Below, piece by piece: positions 27,155-35,657 of a stretch of 39,717 bases of DNA (its first letter is position 1; every line of letters begins with the position of its first letter). The DNA is from Candidatus Neomicrothrix sp. UBA2517 (lineage in GTDB: Bacteria > Actinomycetota > Acidimicrobiia > Acidimicrobiales > UBA8592). The stretch covers positions 43,850 to 83,566 of the forward strand of contig DDNP01000022.1 of the NCBI GenBank assembly GCA_002341185.1, written 5' to 3'. Position numbers and translations under genes: made by a program. The notes below the pieces were generated by a model. The model saw only the letters and a program-made list of their open reading frames with translations. It did not search any database and had not been told where the DNA came from.

Positions 27155-27637
27155 ATGGTACTTGCAATCTACCCAGGGTCATTTGATCCCGTTCATCTTG
27201 GACATATTCGAGTAGTCGAGACTGCAGCAAATATATTTGATGAGATAATAGTAGTTGCAATGCAGAACAGAGAGAAAGAGGGTTTCTTATCTCTTGAAGA
27301 TAGAAAAGAATTGCTCAAAACAAGTTTCGAACATCTTGATAATGTGAAAACGGACTCCTCTTCAGGCCTTGTTGTTGATGTAGCCAACAATTTCAATGCT
27401 AAAGCAATTATTAAAGGCCTCCGATCATCAGGTGATTTTGAAATAGAAATGCAGATGGCCCAAACAAATAAAAAAATCTCACATATAAACACAATATTTA
27501 TCCCAACAGACCCAGAGTACTCCTACATTTCAAGTCGATTTATTCGTGAGATAGCATCCGAAGGCGGAGACGTTTCTAGTTTAGTCCCCGAGATTGTCTC
27601 TGAGTTTATTAACAAGGAATCTAATAGCAATGAGTGA
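27155..27637 (+). CDS. coaD: Phosphopantetheine adenylyltransferase
   Basis: Fourth step of CoA synthesis: transfers AMP from ATP to 4'-phosphopantetheine. The 160-residue nucleotidyltransferase has the HxGH motif in IYPGSFDPVHLGHIRVVETA (4-23), the substrate loop with KGLRSSGDFEIEMQMAQ, and the C-terminal ISSRFIREIA that holds the adenylate (ISSTxIRE in E. coli). Length is normal. The last eight bases overlap the start of the SepIVA-like gene, which suggests coupling. CoA supply fits with plsX and the acyl carrier protein gene downstream. Confidence 0.96.
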   Translation: MVLAIYPGSFDPVHLGHIRVVETAANIFDEIIVVAMQNREKEGFLSLEDRKELLKTSFEHLDNVKTDSSSGLVVDVANNFNAKAIIKGLRSSGDFEIEMQMAQTNKKISHINTIFIPTDPEYSYISSRFIREIASEGGDVSSLVPEIVSEFINKESNSNE

Positions 27638-28229
27638 ATCAGATCAAAGCGATGAAGGCGCATCCTTCGAATCAGCGGAGCCATACGAAGCACCAGAAGT
27701 TGAACGCTTAATACAGGGACTAATTAATGTTGTGGAGGCTGCTCGCCCCGTTCCCTTATCCTCATCCTCAATGGTCAACAAAGACGAAATTATTACAGTC
27801 CTTAATGACATCTCAATCCGGTTGCCAGACGAGATTCGTGCAGCTAGATGGTTGCTCAAACAAAGAGAAGACTTTCTCTCGAGAACTCAACGAGAGGGAG
27901 ACGAATTAATTGATTTAGCCCGAGCGCGAGCAGGCCAAATGGTTCAGAAATCGGAGGTTGTAAAGGCAGCAGAGGTACAGGCTCGGAGAATAATTGAAGA
28001 AGCTCAGTCTGAGGCTCAGAGGCTTCGACTTGAAACAGAAGATTTTTGCGATCAAAGACTTGCAAGCTTCGAAGTTGTTTTGAAGAAAACGCAAAAGGTA
28101 GTAGCAGATGGAAGAAGTAAGCTGCAAGGGGACCCCCTTGCAGATCTAAAAGAAGCACATGGGGCTGAGTCCCAGGGGGCAGAAATAGAGCAAGGCCCTG
28201 AGCTATATGATCAGGATGAAATTGAATAA
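27630..28229 (+). CDS. DivIVA-like coiled-coil protein, probable SepIVA homologue
   Basis: The 199-residue, highly charged protein has an acidic N-terminus, a short conserved region VERLIQGLINVVEAARPVP (about 24-42) and ISIRLPDEIRAARWLLKQRE, and a long predicted coiled coil (about 85-165, Glu/Arg/Gln/Ala-rich heptads such as VQARRIIEEAQSEAQRLRLE). It occupies the position of M. tuberculosis Rv2927c (SepIVA, a DivIVA-related septation/envelope-growth protein), directly before DUF177 and rpmF. Assignment therefore rests on position plus architecture. ATG 27630 is chosen because AAGGAA lies about 12 bases upstream; the frame is open further back. It overlaps coaD by eight bases and DUF177 by about 14-23. 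Confidence 0.7.
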   Translation: MSESDQSDEGASFESAEPYEAPEVERLIQGLINVVEAARPVPLSSSSMVNKDEIITVLNDISIRLPDEIRAARWLLKQREDFLSRTQREGDELIDLARARAGQMVQKSEVVKAAEVQARRIIEEAQSEAQRLRLETEDFCDQRLASFEVVLKKTQKVVADGRSKLQGDPLADLKEAHGAESQGAEIEQGPELYDQDEIE

Positions 28230-28737
28230 CGAATCCGTAGGCTCAACGGACCTAATCGTAGATATCCCAAAACTGCTAAGAAGCCCGGGTGAGGTAACAA
28301 ATATAGTGTCGTCCTGGGATATCGATTCCGTACAAACGGCCTATTCCAAGGCGGTACTCATGCATTTGGAGATAGCACTTGAAGCTATCTCGGATAGGAT
28401 CACTGTCACCGGTAAATTGAAACTTCACTGGACTTCGCAATGCCGAAGATGCCTAGAAGCTACGACAGGGGAGACATTGATTGAAATCCATGAAGTATTT
28501 GAAGAAGGTGCATCTGAAGGAGAAACGTTTGAACTGCCTGTTGGCGAAAAGCTTGACTTGAAACCGATGTTGTCAGAACAAGCAATGCTCAACCTTCCAC
28601 TCGCAGCTTTGTGCTCTGAGTCGTGTAAAGGGCCTCCTGAAACAAAGTTCTTTATTCATGCGAGTGGTTCAGCCGTCAAAGAAAAGAAAGACCCAAGGTG
28701 GGCTATTTTGGACCAGCTGAAATTGCCCGAGGATTAA
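28207..28737 (+). CDS. DUF177 (YceD) family protein
   Basis: The 176-residue protein of the DUF177 family has paired cysteines CRRC (about 79-82) and CSESCKG (about 137-143) and the conserved C-terminal DPRWAILDQLKL. In many bacteria yceD precedes rpmF and is needed for normal 23S rRNA processing, and in plants the homologue acts in 23S rRNA accumulation; that is the likely role here. The order DUF177-rpmF-plsX is conserved. Two in-frame ATGs (28207, 28216) lie inside the end of the SepIVA-like gene, and neither has a clear ribosome-binding site, so coupling is likely and the exact start is uncertain. Confidence 0.9.
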   Translation: MIRMKLNNESVGSTDLIVDIPKLLRSPGEVTNIVSSWDIDSVQTAYSKAVLMHLEIALEAISDRITVTGKLKLHWTSQCRRCLEATTGETLIEIHEVFEEGASEGETFELPVGEKLDLKPMLSEQAMLNLPLAALCSESCKGPPETKFFIHASGSAVKEKKDPRWAILDQLKLPED

Positions 28738-28826
28738 GTTTCTGATTCTAGGTGCAAGAAAGTCAGCTTTTCGGTAGGATCTAAGCTTCGCAAGTTCAGC
28801 TTGTAAAAGAGGAATTGGATAAAAGC

Positions 28827-29003
28827 ATGGCAGTACCAAAGAAGAAAACATCAAAGTCTAAAAGTAGGAGCAGAAGGAATTCTGCTTGGAAACTTCATGC
28901 TCCGTCCCTTAACCAGTGCCCACGATGTGGAGCAGCAAAGAGGCCTCACCATGTTTGTGGTAATTGTGGCTGGTATGACGGCCGTGAAGTCGTTGAGGTT
29001 TAG
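28827..29003 (+). CDS. rpmF: 50S ribosomal protein L32
   Basis: The 58-residue basic ribosomal protein starts MAVPKKKTSKSKSRSRRNSAW, the family N-terminus, and carries a four-cysteine zinc site CPRC and CGNC (about 31-49), the zinc-containing (C+) form. ATG 28827 is chosen over a TTG at 28815 because it gives the canonical start; AGAGGA lies at 28808-28813. It is 14 bases ahead of plsX. Confidence 0.96.
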   Translation: MAVPKKKTSKSKSRSRRNSAWKLHAPSLNQCPRCGAAKRPHHVCGNCGWYDGREVVEV

Positions 29004-29017
29004 TCAGAACACAAATA

Positions 29018-30016
29018 ATGGCTGAAAAATCTCTACCAATAGCAGTTGATGCAATGGGTGGCGATTATGCACCTGAACAAATTATTGAGGGCGCAAGGTT
29101 GGCTCTTGAATTTGATATACCTGTTGTGCTTTTCGGCACTGAAGAAGCTTTAGCCGGCGTCGTCGATCTAGAGACGGTCTTCGTCTCGCAGGTTATCGGA
29201 ATGGATGAGGACCCGGGTCAAGCCGTCCGACGAAAAAAAGATTCATCGTTGGTCCGAGCAGCGGAATACGTAAGAGATGGTCATGCTTCCGCCATGATAA
29301 GTGCTGGTAATACCGGAGCTACTATGGCATCTGCCTTGTTGAGGATGGGGAGGTTGAAGGGTGTCTCTAGACCTGCAATAGCAACCCCGATCCCAACATT
29401 AGAAGGGGACCACCCTGTTATCCTTCTCGACTCTGGAGCCAATGCAGAATGCCAAGCCGAGTGGCTCCTTCAATTTGCAGAGATGGGCGCAGTCTATGCA
29501 CGTGACAGATTTAATGTTCAGAAACCTAAGATAGGACTTCTTTCAATTGGGGAAGAAGCTGGGAAAGGGAATTCGCTTGTAAAGGAATCATTCGAGATCC
29601 TGAACTCAGGAAATTGGGAAGCGAGAAGCCAAGCAGAATTCATCGGAAATGTCGAAGGAAGAGACTTAATGAGCGGGGTTGCAGATGTTGTTGTGACTGA
29701 TGGTTTTACTGGAAATGTTGCCCTCAAGACCCTAGAAGGCACAGCAAAAGCAATAGTCTCAGCCTTGCTCTCAGCATTCGAAAGTTCTGAAGAAGCTAGA
29801 AAAGGGTCTGAACTCCTAGCTCCATCTCTTCTTCCTCTTTATCAGAAATTAGATCCTGACTCTGTGGGTGGAGCGGTCTTATTAGGCGTAAAGGGAATCG
29901 CAATGGTCAGTCATGGTTCCTCATCAGCAAATGCAATCCTAAATGCAATCAAAACAGCAAACGAGCTTTTCCAAGACAATCATGTTGAAAACCTTCAGTC
30001 TGTTCTTCTGCCATAG
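29018..30016 (+). CDS. plsX: Phosphate acyltransferase PlsX
   Basis: Makes acyl-phosphate from acyl-ACP for the PlsY step of phospholipid synthesis; peripheral membrane enzyme. The 332-residue product begins LPIAVDAMGGDYAPEQIIEGA, then shows SAGNTGATMASALL, RPAIATPIPT, LDSGANAEC, LLSIGEEAGKGN, VVTDGFTGNVALKTLEG and the C-terminal GVKGIAMVSHGSS, all PlsX landmarks. Placed between rpmF and an acyl carrier protein gene, the usual cluster. With the FakA-like kinase upstream it would also accept acyl-phosphate from external fatty acids, which is an inference. Confidence 0.96.
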   Translation: MAEKSLPIAVDAMGGDYAPEQIIEGARLALEFDIPVVLFGTEEALAGVVDLETVFVSQVIGMDEDPGQAVRRKKDSSLVRAAEYVRDGHASAMISAGNTGATMASALLRMGRLKGVSRPAIATPIPTLEGDHPVILLDSGANAECQAEWLLQFAEMGAVYARDRFNVQKPKIGLLSIGEEAGKGNSLVKESFEILNSGNWEARSQAEFIGNVEGRDLMSGVADVVVTDGFTGNVALKTLEGTAKAIVSALLSAFESSEEARKGSELLAPSLLPLYQKLDPDSVGGAVLLGVKGIAMVSHGSSSANAILNAIKTANELFQDNHVENLQSVLLP

Positions 30017-30097
30017 AACTAATTTCTTACGGACCTTCCTCACAGTTGTTGTTTGAGTCACTATTATCAAGAACATAAAACTAAATGACAGGAACGT

Positions 30098-30388
30098 ATG
30101 CCAGCTGAAACTCACATGGAACAAGAACCTATAGGTAGAGAATCAATTCTGCAATTAATCAAAGATCGGTTAGGGGAGATTCTGGAAATAGACCCCAACA
30201 TAGTTAACGAGGGGGATTCTTTCGCCGACGATTTAGATGCTGACTCACTCGCCTTAATAGAGCTAGTTGAAGCAATTGAGGAAGAACTAGCTGAAAGATC
30301 AGTTGATTTCAGGATCGATGATGAAGATCTAGAAGACCTTAAAAGCGTCAGAGATGCCGTCGACTATGTCTTTAGTCGATTGAACTGA
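30098..30388 (+). CDS. acpP: Acyl carrier protein
   Basis: Carries growing acyl chains on a 4'-phosphopantetheine arm attached to Ser50 in DDLDADSLALIELVEAIEEE (44-63). The 96-residue product is slightly longer than the usual 77-80 because of an N-terminal extension of about 15 residues. The protein is strongly acidic, as expected. ATG 30098 is preceded by AGGAA; a second ATG six codons later (30116) would shorten the extension. It sits between plsX and rnc, the classical order. Confidence 0.95.
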   Translation: MPAETHMEQEPIGRESILQLIKDRLGEILEIDPNIVNEGDSFADDLDADSLALIELVEAIEEELAERSVDFRIDDEDLEDLKSVRDAVDYVFSRLN

Positions 30389-30394
30389 TTTTCC

Positions 30395-31063
30395 TTGATT
30401 TCTGACCAAACTAAACATTTTGCAAAGTTAATTCATAAAAAATTCAATAATATGACTCTCTTAGAAGAGGCTTTGACTCATAAATCTTGGTCAGCTGAAA
30501 ATGAAGGAACAGGGCCCAACGAGAAATTAGAATTTTTAGGCGATTCTGTTCTTGGTCTCATTGTCACAGAACATATTTATGCGACCTACCCAGAATTAAC
30601 TGAAGGGCAACTCTCACAATTAAGATCTGTTATCGTTGGAAAGAATTCATTGAAGAGAGTGGCCAAGGAGCTAAACCTTGGTTCCTATCTCAAACTGGGT
30701 AATGCTACTGTTTCCGATGCTCTACTCGAAGATGCCATTGAAGCTATAATCGGCGCAATTTACCTTGATGATGGGTGGTCGAGTGCAAAAGACTTTGTTC
30801 TAGAATTGCTAGGTTCTCGAATAGATGAATTATCAAAGAAAAATAATGAAGACTATAAAAGCAGGCTGAAAATGATTTTCGAAAAGCAATCTCTTGCTCC
30901 ACCCAAATACAGCATCCAAACTGAGGGGCCAGACCACGAAAAAATATTCTTTGCAACTGTTCGTGTTGGAGATGAAATTGTAGGGAATGGGCAAGGGAGC
31001 AGTAAGAAAGAAGCTGAACAAGTTGCAGCTGGTAAGGCTCTCAAAAGATTTATCAATGAATAA
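30395..31063 (+). CDS. rnc: Ribonuclease III
   Basis: Double-strand RNA endonuclease for rRNA processing and RNA decay. The 222-residue product has the signature NEKLEFLGDSVLGL (42-55) with catalytic Glu47 and Asp50, the second acidic pair Asp113/Glu116 in LEDAIEAIIGAIYLDDGW, and a C-terminal dsRNA-binding domain (about 150-222, with PPKYSIQTEGPDHEKIF and GQGSSKKEAEQVAA). The start is a TTG at 30395, six bases after the acyl carrier protein stop; the next in-frame Met is residue 20, too late for the fold. No Shine-Dalgarno is seen, so translation probably depends on coupling. Confidence 0.95.
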   Translation: MISDQTKHFAKLIHKKFNNMTLLEEALTHKSWSAENEGTGPNEKLEFLGDSVLGLIVTEHIYATYPELTEGQLSQLRSVIVGKNSLKRVAKELNLGSYLKLGNATVSDALLEDAIEAIIGAIYLDDGWSSAKDFVLELLGSRIDELSKKNNEDYKSRLKMIFEKQSLAPPKYSIQTEGPDHEKIFFATVRVGDEIVGNGQGSSKKEAEQVAAGKALKRFINE

Positions 31064-31107
31064 GTTGGAAAATAAGACGCTAAAGTCACTATCACACACA
31101 AATTCAT

Positions 31108-31114
31108 AAGGAAG
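31108..31114 (+). promoter_or_regulatory. Shine-Dalgarno fixing the start of the Fpg-family gene
   Basis: AAGGAAG lies just ahead of ATG 31117 (GGA four bases from the start). It matters because the second and third codons (Ile, Gln) replace the catalytic Pro-Glu of Fpg enzymes; this site makes an annotation error in the start unlikely. Confidence 0.75.
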
Positions 31115-31116
31115 CT

Positions 31117-31959
31117 ATGATTCAACTCCCAGAAATCGAAACAATTCGTAGAGACCTTGAACGAGATTGTGTCGGAAAGAAGATCAAATCAATTGAAGTA
31201 GTAAAGGCCAAAGTTGCAGGTGGTCCCAAATCGAAATCAGCTATTGAAAAAGGACAAGAACAGACAAAGGTTGAGTCTGTCGGACGAATAGGGAAGTACC
31301 TTTTATTTGAACTTTCTAACGAAATGACTTTGGCTATTGGATTAGGAAGCGGTGGTCAAATACGACGAGTTCCAAATAAAGCTGGGATGGATGCGAAAAC
31401 CCAACTGATAATTACTTTTACCCAAACTGGGCAAATGCGATTGATTGATCATGTTGGAGAGGCATTCGTAACTCTGCACGAAACCTCAGAAGTTATTGAT
31501 GACAAACCAGAGCTATTAGAACTTGGTATCGACCCGATTGAGCACTCCCAAAGAATAACTTGGGGAGATTTCGCACATTACTTGCAGTCTAGAAAAGCTA
31601 AGCTGAAGACCTTGCTTGTTGATGACTCATTCGTTATTGGAATCGGCCCGATGTACGCTGACGAAATTTTATTTGCAGCTGGACTGAGATATGACCGTTT
31701 CTCAGATTCTTTGACTACAAATGAAGTGCGACGACTCTGGCAGTCAATCGTGCAAACTATATACGATGCGGTGAAATACCGCGGATCAAGTATTGAGGGA
31801 AGTCTTTATGTTGATACCAATGGTGAAATCGGGTCATTTCAAGATCACCATTCTGTTTTCGAGAAACATGGAGAATTAAGTCCCAGATCGAGAAAACCAA
31901 TAGTGCGATCCAAATTTGGCGGAATTTGGACCTACTACTGTGAACAGAGCCAGGTATAA
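31117..31959 (+). CDS. Fpg/MutM-family protein lacking the catalytic and zinc-finger residues
   Basis: The 280-residue protein aligns over its full length with formamidopyrimidine-DNA glycosylase (E. coli MutM 269) and sits in the conserved rnc-fpg-smc position. Family features kept: LPEIETIRRDLE, GRIGKYLLFEL with Lys60 (equivalent of Lys57), and YADEILFAAGL. Key residues lost: N-terminal nucleophile Pro2 is Ile, Glu3 is Gln, the HLGMTG loop is GLGSGG (75-80), the DNA-contacting Asn of GIGNIYADE is Pro178 (GIGPMYADE), and the zinc-finger pattern C-x2-C...GR-x-T-x2-C-x2-CQ reads SPRS...GIWTYYCEQSQ, losing three of four Cys and the Arg. Ile at position 2 should also block Met removal. Glycosylase/lyase activity is very unlikely; a structural or lesion-binding role is inferred. 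Confidence 0.9.
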   Translation: MIQLPEIETIRRDLERDCVGKKIKSIEVVKAKVAGGPKSKSAIEKGQEQTKVESVGRIGKYLLFELSNEMTLAIGLGSGGQIRRVPNKAGMDAKTQLIITFTQTGQMRLIDHVGEAFVTLHETSEVIDDKPELLELGIDPIEHSQRITWGDFAHYLQSRKAKLKTLLVDDSFVIGIGPMYADEILFAAGLRYDRFSDSLTTNEVRRLWQSIVQTIYDAVKYRGSSIEGSLYVDTNGEIGSFQDHHSVFEKHGELSPRSRKPIVRSKFGGIWTYYCEQSQV

Positions 31960-32018
31960 AATAAAAAAAAATGAACTACAAACGTGTAATTTGGTTCCAA
32001 ACCGACTAGTTTCACTCT

Positions 32019-35000
32019 GTGTTCTTAAAATCAATGACACTTAAAGGATTCAAGTCATTTGCTGAATCAACGACCATAGACTTTGAGCGCGGAGTTACAG
32101 TTGTCGTGGGTCCAAACGGTAGTGGTAAATCAAACGTTGTTGACGCTATTGCTTGGGTTCTCGGAGCGCAAGCCCCAGGGTCAGTTCGTTCGCAAAAAAT
32201 GGAAGATGTCATCTTTGCCGGCACAGCAAAAAGACCAGCGCTGGGACGAGCTGAAGTATCATTGACGATAGATAATGCTTCTAAAGTAATTCCACTAGAT
32301 TTTAATGAAATAACAATCAGCCGAACATTATTTCGCGACGGCGATAGTGAGTATGCGATGAATAACGTTCCTTGCCGTTTGCTTGATATTCAAGAAATGT
32401 TAAGTGATTCTGGGGTCGGTCGTCATCAGCACGTTATTGTTTCACAAGGACAAATCGATGCTGTTCTTAATGCGAGGCCAGAAGATCGAAGATCAATTAT
32501 TGAAGAAGCCGCTGGCGTCCTAAAATACCGAAAACGAAGAGAGAAATCAGAACGTAGATTGAAATCCACTGAAGAAAATCTTACTCGTCTTCAAGACCTG
32601 CTTCGAGAGGTAAAACGTCAGCTCAAGCCTCTTGAGCGTCAAGCAGATGCAGCGAGACGGCACGGATCCTTATTCAGTGAGTTAATGACTTTGAAAAAGT
32701 ACCTTGCTGGTAAAGAATTAACTGCTTTGAGAGAAGGACTTAACGCTATCCAACTAACCAAAACCGAACTTGCTGCTAATGACAGAAAAATAAAGGCGGA
32801 GTTGGAAAGGTTCGATAACCAAATTGATCATGCAGAAAAGACTCTTTCAGACAATGGCTTTGATGAAGGGGCCGATCAATTAGCAGATCTTGAGAGAACG
32901 CGGGAGCGAGCAAAGGGATTGAAAGCTCTTATTACAGAGAGAATAGCTAGCCTTAATCAGTCGCTAGATTCTCAAGTTGATCAAGGTGTTGTAGAAACTC
33001 TTGATGCAGAGGCGGCCAGACTAAAAGCACAATTAATAGAAACGAATTCTTCGAAACTCGCTCTAGAGCCAGAAACGATGGAACTTAGCAATGAAGAGAG
33101 AACCTTTGAACAGCAGCGTTTCGAATTTCAGGGACAAATCGCAACGGAAGTAGAATCAACAAGTAATGCGGCGGCTGAATCACGAGGCCAATTAGCCATA
33201 ATCAATGCATCGCTTCGCGACTTACAGGACAAGATAATCAGTGTTAAAAAACTGATATTAGAACTCAAAGAAAAAGAAAAAACATCAGAAGGAATAACTA
33301 AAGACCTGATAAGCCAAATTAGTGGGATTCAGTCATCGTTGCGTGAAGTAGAAAAAGACAATGTTCATTTAGATCAACGAGTTGAAGGTTTGCGTTCTGA
33401 ATATATAGAAGCTCAAGAAAAGCATTCTGAAGCTCTACTAGAAAGTAAAGCATGGATTGCACGAGCTGATGCACTTTCTCTGGCGCTTGAAGAATCACGT
33501 GAACAAAGTGGAATTGAAACTGTATCTGGCGTTAACGGCGTTATGGGTGCATTTCTTGATTTGATAGACATCGATTCTGGTTGGGAAGCAGCATTCCATG
33601 CTGCTGTTGGAAACGTTGCAAATTCAGTCGTCGTTCGTGATATTGAGGTAGCAAAAGAGTCGCTTTGGAAGTTGCGCTCTGAGGGGAAAACAGGTGGTGT
33701 AATTATCGCGCAAACTAATTACGTCGCTTCCGTAATTTCCAAATCCTCGCTTAGGGATCATGTTCGGTCTAATCAACCGGAAATTAATGCCTTTCTTGAC
33801 AATATCCTAACTGGCATTCATGTAGCTGAAGATTGGGAAGCTGCAATAAGTAAAGTTAATGAAAATCCAGATACTGAATTAGTTACTTTGGAAGGAGACT
33901 ATTTCAACGGTACAAACTGGCGTTTAGCAGCAACATTGACTGGGGCAACGGGCAGCGCTTTGGATGAGGCAGTGAAAAATTCCGAAAGAATGCTTCAGGA
34001 AGTTAAACGAAGCAGTGAAGTCGTAGACAATTATCGCCAAAAACTCGAATCTGATGAGGCTAATCAGACTATTGCTCAAGAAAAGAAGCAGAATATATTC
34101 CGTCATCTGCAAGAAATGAGAGAGGCGCATTCAAGAGCCGTAAGTGATACCAGGGCTGTTCGTGTGGAGTTGGGCAGTCTAGAAAAACAAGAAATTGCTA
34201 TGCAGGAAGAAATCAATCAGCAGATACACCTCCAACAGAACCTTGCTGATCAATTGCCTGAGTTAGAGGACCATGAAGCGCAATTAATTGAACGAACACA
34301 GGCCATTGAAAACCGGCGCCAAGAGCTAGAAGGTATTGCTGCAAAGTTGGGGGCAAAACGAACTGATATTGACGTCCGACTCGCTTCAATTCGAGAAAGG
34401 GAGACGTATCTGAATGATCGTTTGGTGGAAATAGAGAATCGGTTGCTGGGTTACACAAGTGAAAGAGACCAAGCAGAATTACGAAGGGTTACCCTTGAGA
34501 AGCGATTACTTCTAGCCAATTTCCTTAGAAAGATAGTCTCAGAAAAAGAAATCACGCTTGAAAGTGATTTGCAGGAATTGAGAGAATCGCGGAGAGAGCA
34601 ATCACAAATAGCTCAGAAAACAATCGCTCAGCTTGATGAACTCCGCTCTCAAAGAAGTCAAAATGAAAAAAGCCTTATTGAAATCCGAGAGGAAAATCAT
34701 CGAGCAGAATTAAAGCAATCTGAGTACACAATTAAATTGGAATCAATCACCGACTCCATCAGAAGAGAATTAGATTGTGAGCCCGGTGTTGCAGTCGCAA
34801 CTGAGATGCCGCTCCTTGAGAGTGCCACTCCTAAGGCCCGAGTGAGGGAGCTTGAAAGAGAACTCAAGATTATGGGCCCTATCAATCCACTAGCCCTTGA
34901 GGAGTATGAGGAGCTCAACGCAAGGAGTGAGTTCCTGCAAGAACAACTTGAAGATGTTCGGAACTCAAGGAAAGAGCTAAACAAAGTCATCAAGAGCGTA

Positions 35001-35525
35001 GATCAAGAGATCGTTGCTGTATTCAGTGGAGCTTTTGCTGATATCAGTATCAATTTCACTAATTTATTTTCAACACTTTTTCCCGGTGGAGAAGGTTCAT
35101 TAAAGCTCACAGACCCTGATAATCTTCTCGATACAGGGATAGAGATAGAAGCGAAACCTTCAGGTAAGAACATCAAAAAGCTTTCCTTATTATCTGGTGG
35201 AGAACGATCCTTAACATCATTGGCCTTCTTATTTTCAATATTCCGGAGCAGGCCGTCGCCTTTCTATGTTATGGATGAAGTGGAAGCAGCTCTTGACGAT
35301 GTTAATCTGCAAAGATTTCTTCAGCTCGTTAACGAGTTTCGAGATGAGGCACAACTGATCATCGTCAGTCACCAAAAGCGCACTATGGAAACTGCTGATT
35401 GTTTATACGGAGTTACTATGAAACCTGGAGGGTCTTCTAAAGTCGTAAGCGAAAGACCAACAAGCCAGAACGAGCCTACTGCCCTCTTTGAAATGGCTGA
35501 TGCACAAACCGTCAAAACTCATTAA
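32019..35525 (+). CDS. smc: Chromosome segregation ATPase SMC
   Basis: The 1168-residue condensin subunit has a split ABC head: Walker A VVGPNGSGKSNVVDAIAWVL (28-47) and the Q-loop region at the N-terminus; signature LSLLSGGERSLTSLAFLFSI and Walker B PFYVMDEVEAALDD near the C-terminus. Two long coiled coils (about 165-500 and 660-1010) flank a hinge (about 510-650, GVNGVMGAFLDLIDIDSGWEAAFHAAVG ending in the ATLTGAT region). GTG 32019 gives the canonical VFLKSMTLKGFKSFAEST start. scpA/scpB are not in the window. It follows the Fpg-like gene by 59 bases, which include an A-tract. Confidence 0.97.
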   Translation: MFLKSMTLKGFKSFAESTTIDFERGVTVVVGPNGSGKSNVVDAIAWVLGAQAPGSVRSQKMEDVIFAGTAKRPALGRAEVSLTIDNASKVIPLDFNEITISRTLFRDGDSEYAMNNVPCRLLDIQEMLSDSGVGRHQHVIVSQGQIDAVLNARPEDRRSIIEEAAGVLKYRKRREKSERRLKSTEENLTRLQDLLREVKRQLKPLERQADAARRHGSLFSELMTLKKYLAGKELTALREGLNAIQLTKTELAANDRKIKAELERFDNQIDHAEKTLSDNGFDEGADQLADLERTRERAKGLKALITERIASLNQSLDSQVDQGVVETLDAEAARLKAQLIETNSSKLALEPETMELSNEERTFEQQRFEFQGQIATEVESTSNAAAESRGQLAIINASLRDLQDKIISVKKLILELKEKEKTSEGITKDLISQISGIQSSLREVEKDNVHLDQRVEGLRSEYIEAQEKHSEALLESKAWIARADALSLALEESREQSGIETVSGVNGVMGAFLDLIDIDSGWEAAFHAAVGNVANSVVVRDIEVAKESLWKLRSEGKTGGVIIAQTNYVASVISKSSLRDHVRSNQPEINAFLDNILTGIHVAEDWEAAISKVNENPDTELVTLEGDYFNGTNWRLAATLTGATGSALDEAVKNSERMLQEVKRSSEVVDNYRQKLESDEANQTIAQEKKQNIFRHLQEMREAHSRAVSDTRAVRVELGSLEKQEIAMQEEINQQIHLQQNLADQLPELEDHEAQLIERTQAIENRRQELEGIAAKLGAKRTDIDVRLASIRERETYLNDRLVEIENRLLGYTSERDQAELRRVTLEKRLLLANFLRKIVSEKEITLESDLQELRESRREQSQIAQKTIAQLDELRSQRSQNEKSLIEIREENHRAELKQSEYTIKLESITDSIRRELDCEPGVAVATEMPLLESATPKARVRELERELKIMGPINPLALEEYEELNARSEFLQEQLEDVRNSRKELNKVIKSVDQEIVAVFSGAFADISINFTNLFSTLFPGGEGSLKLTDPDNLLDTGIEIEAKPSGKNIKKLSLLSGGERSLTSLAFLFSIFRSRPSPFYVMDEVEAALDDVNLQRFLQLVNEFRDEAQLIIVSHQKRTMETADCLYGVTMKPGGSSKVVSERPTSQNEPTALFEMADAQTVKTH

Positions 35526-35612
35526 CGTTTATTAGTCCGTTTCGCAAAGAGTGACAAGATTCACGACAGGACTATTTGGCCGGATGGGAGTAGAATGTAA
35601 GTATTGAGAAGA

Positions 35613-35641
35613 TTGTACGTTTTGTGAATGATGCATATATA
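35613..35641 (+). promoter_or_regulatory. Likely promoter of the HtrA-type protease gene
   Basis: TTGTAC (35613-35618) and TATATA (35636-35641) are separated by exactly 17 bases in the 132-base gap after smc, 16 bases before the protease ATG. The -10 box is good, the -35 box is partial. AAGGAAG (35644-35650) follows as ribosome-binding site. An own promoter here would uncouple the protease from smc. Confidence 0.45.
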
Positions 35642-35657
35642 AGAAAGGAAGACTGAA

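Noticed and set aside
31960..32018. A-tract after the Fpg-like gene as a terminator
   Set aside because: There is no GC-rich stem ahead of it, and on the plus strand it is A rather than T, so it does not fit an intrinsic terminator.
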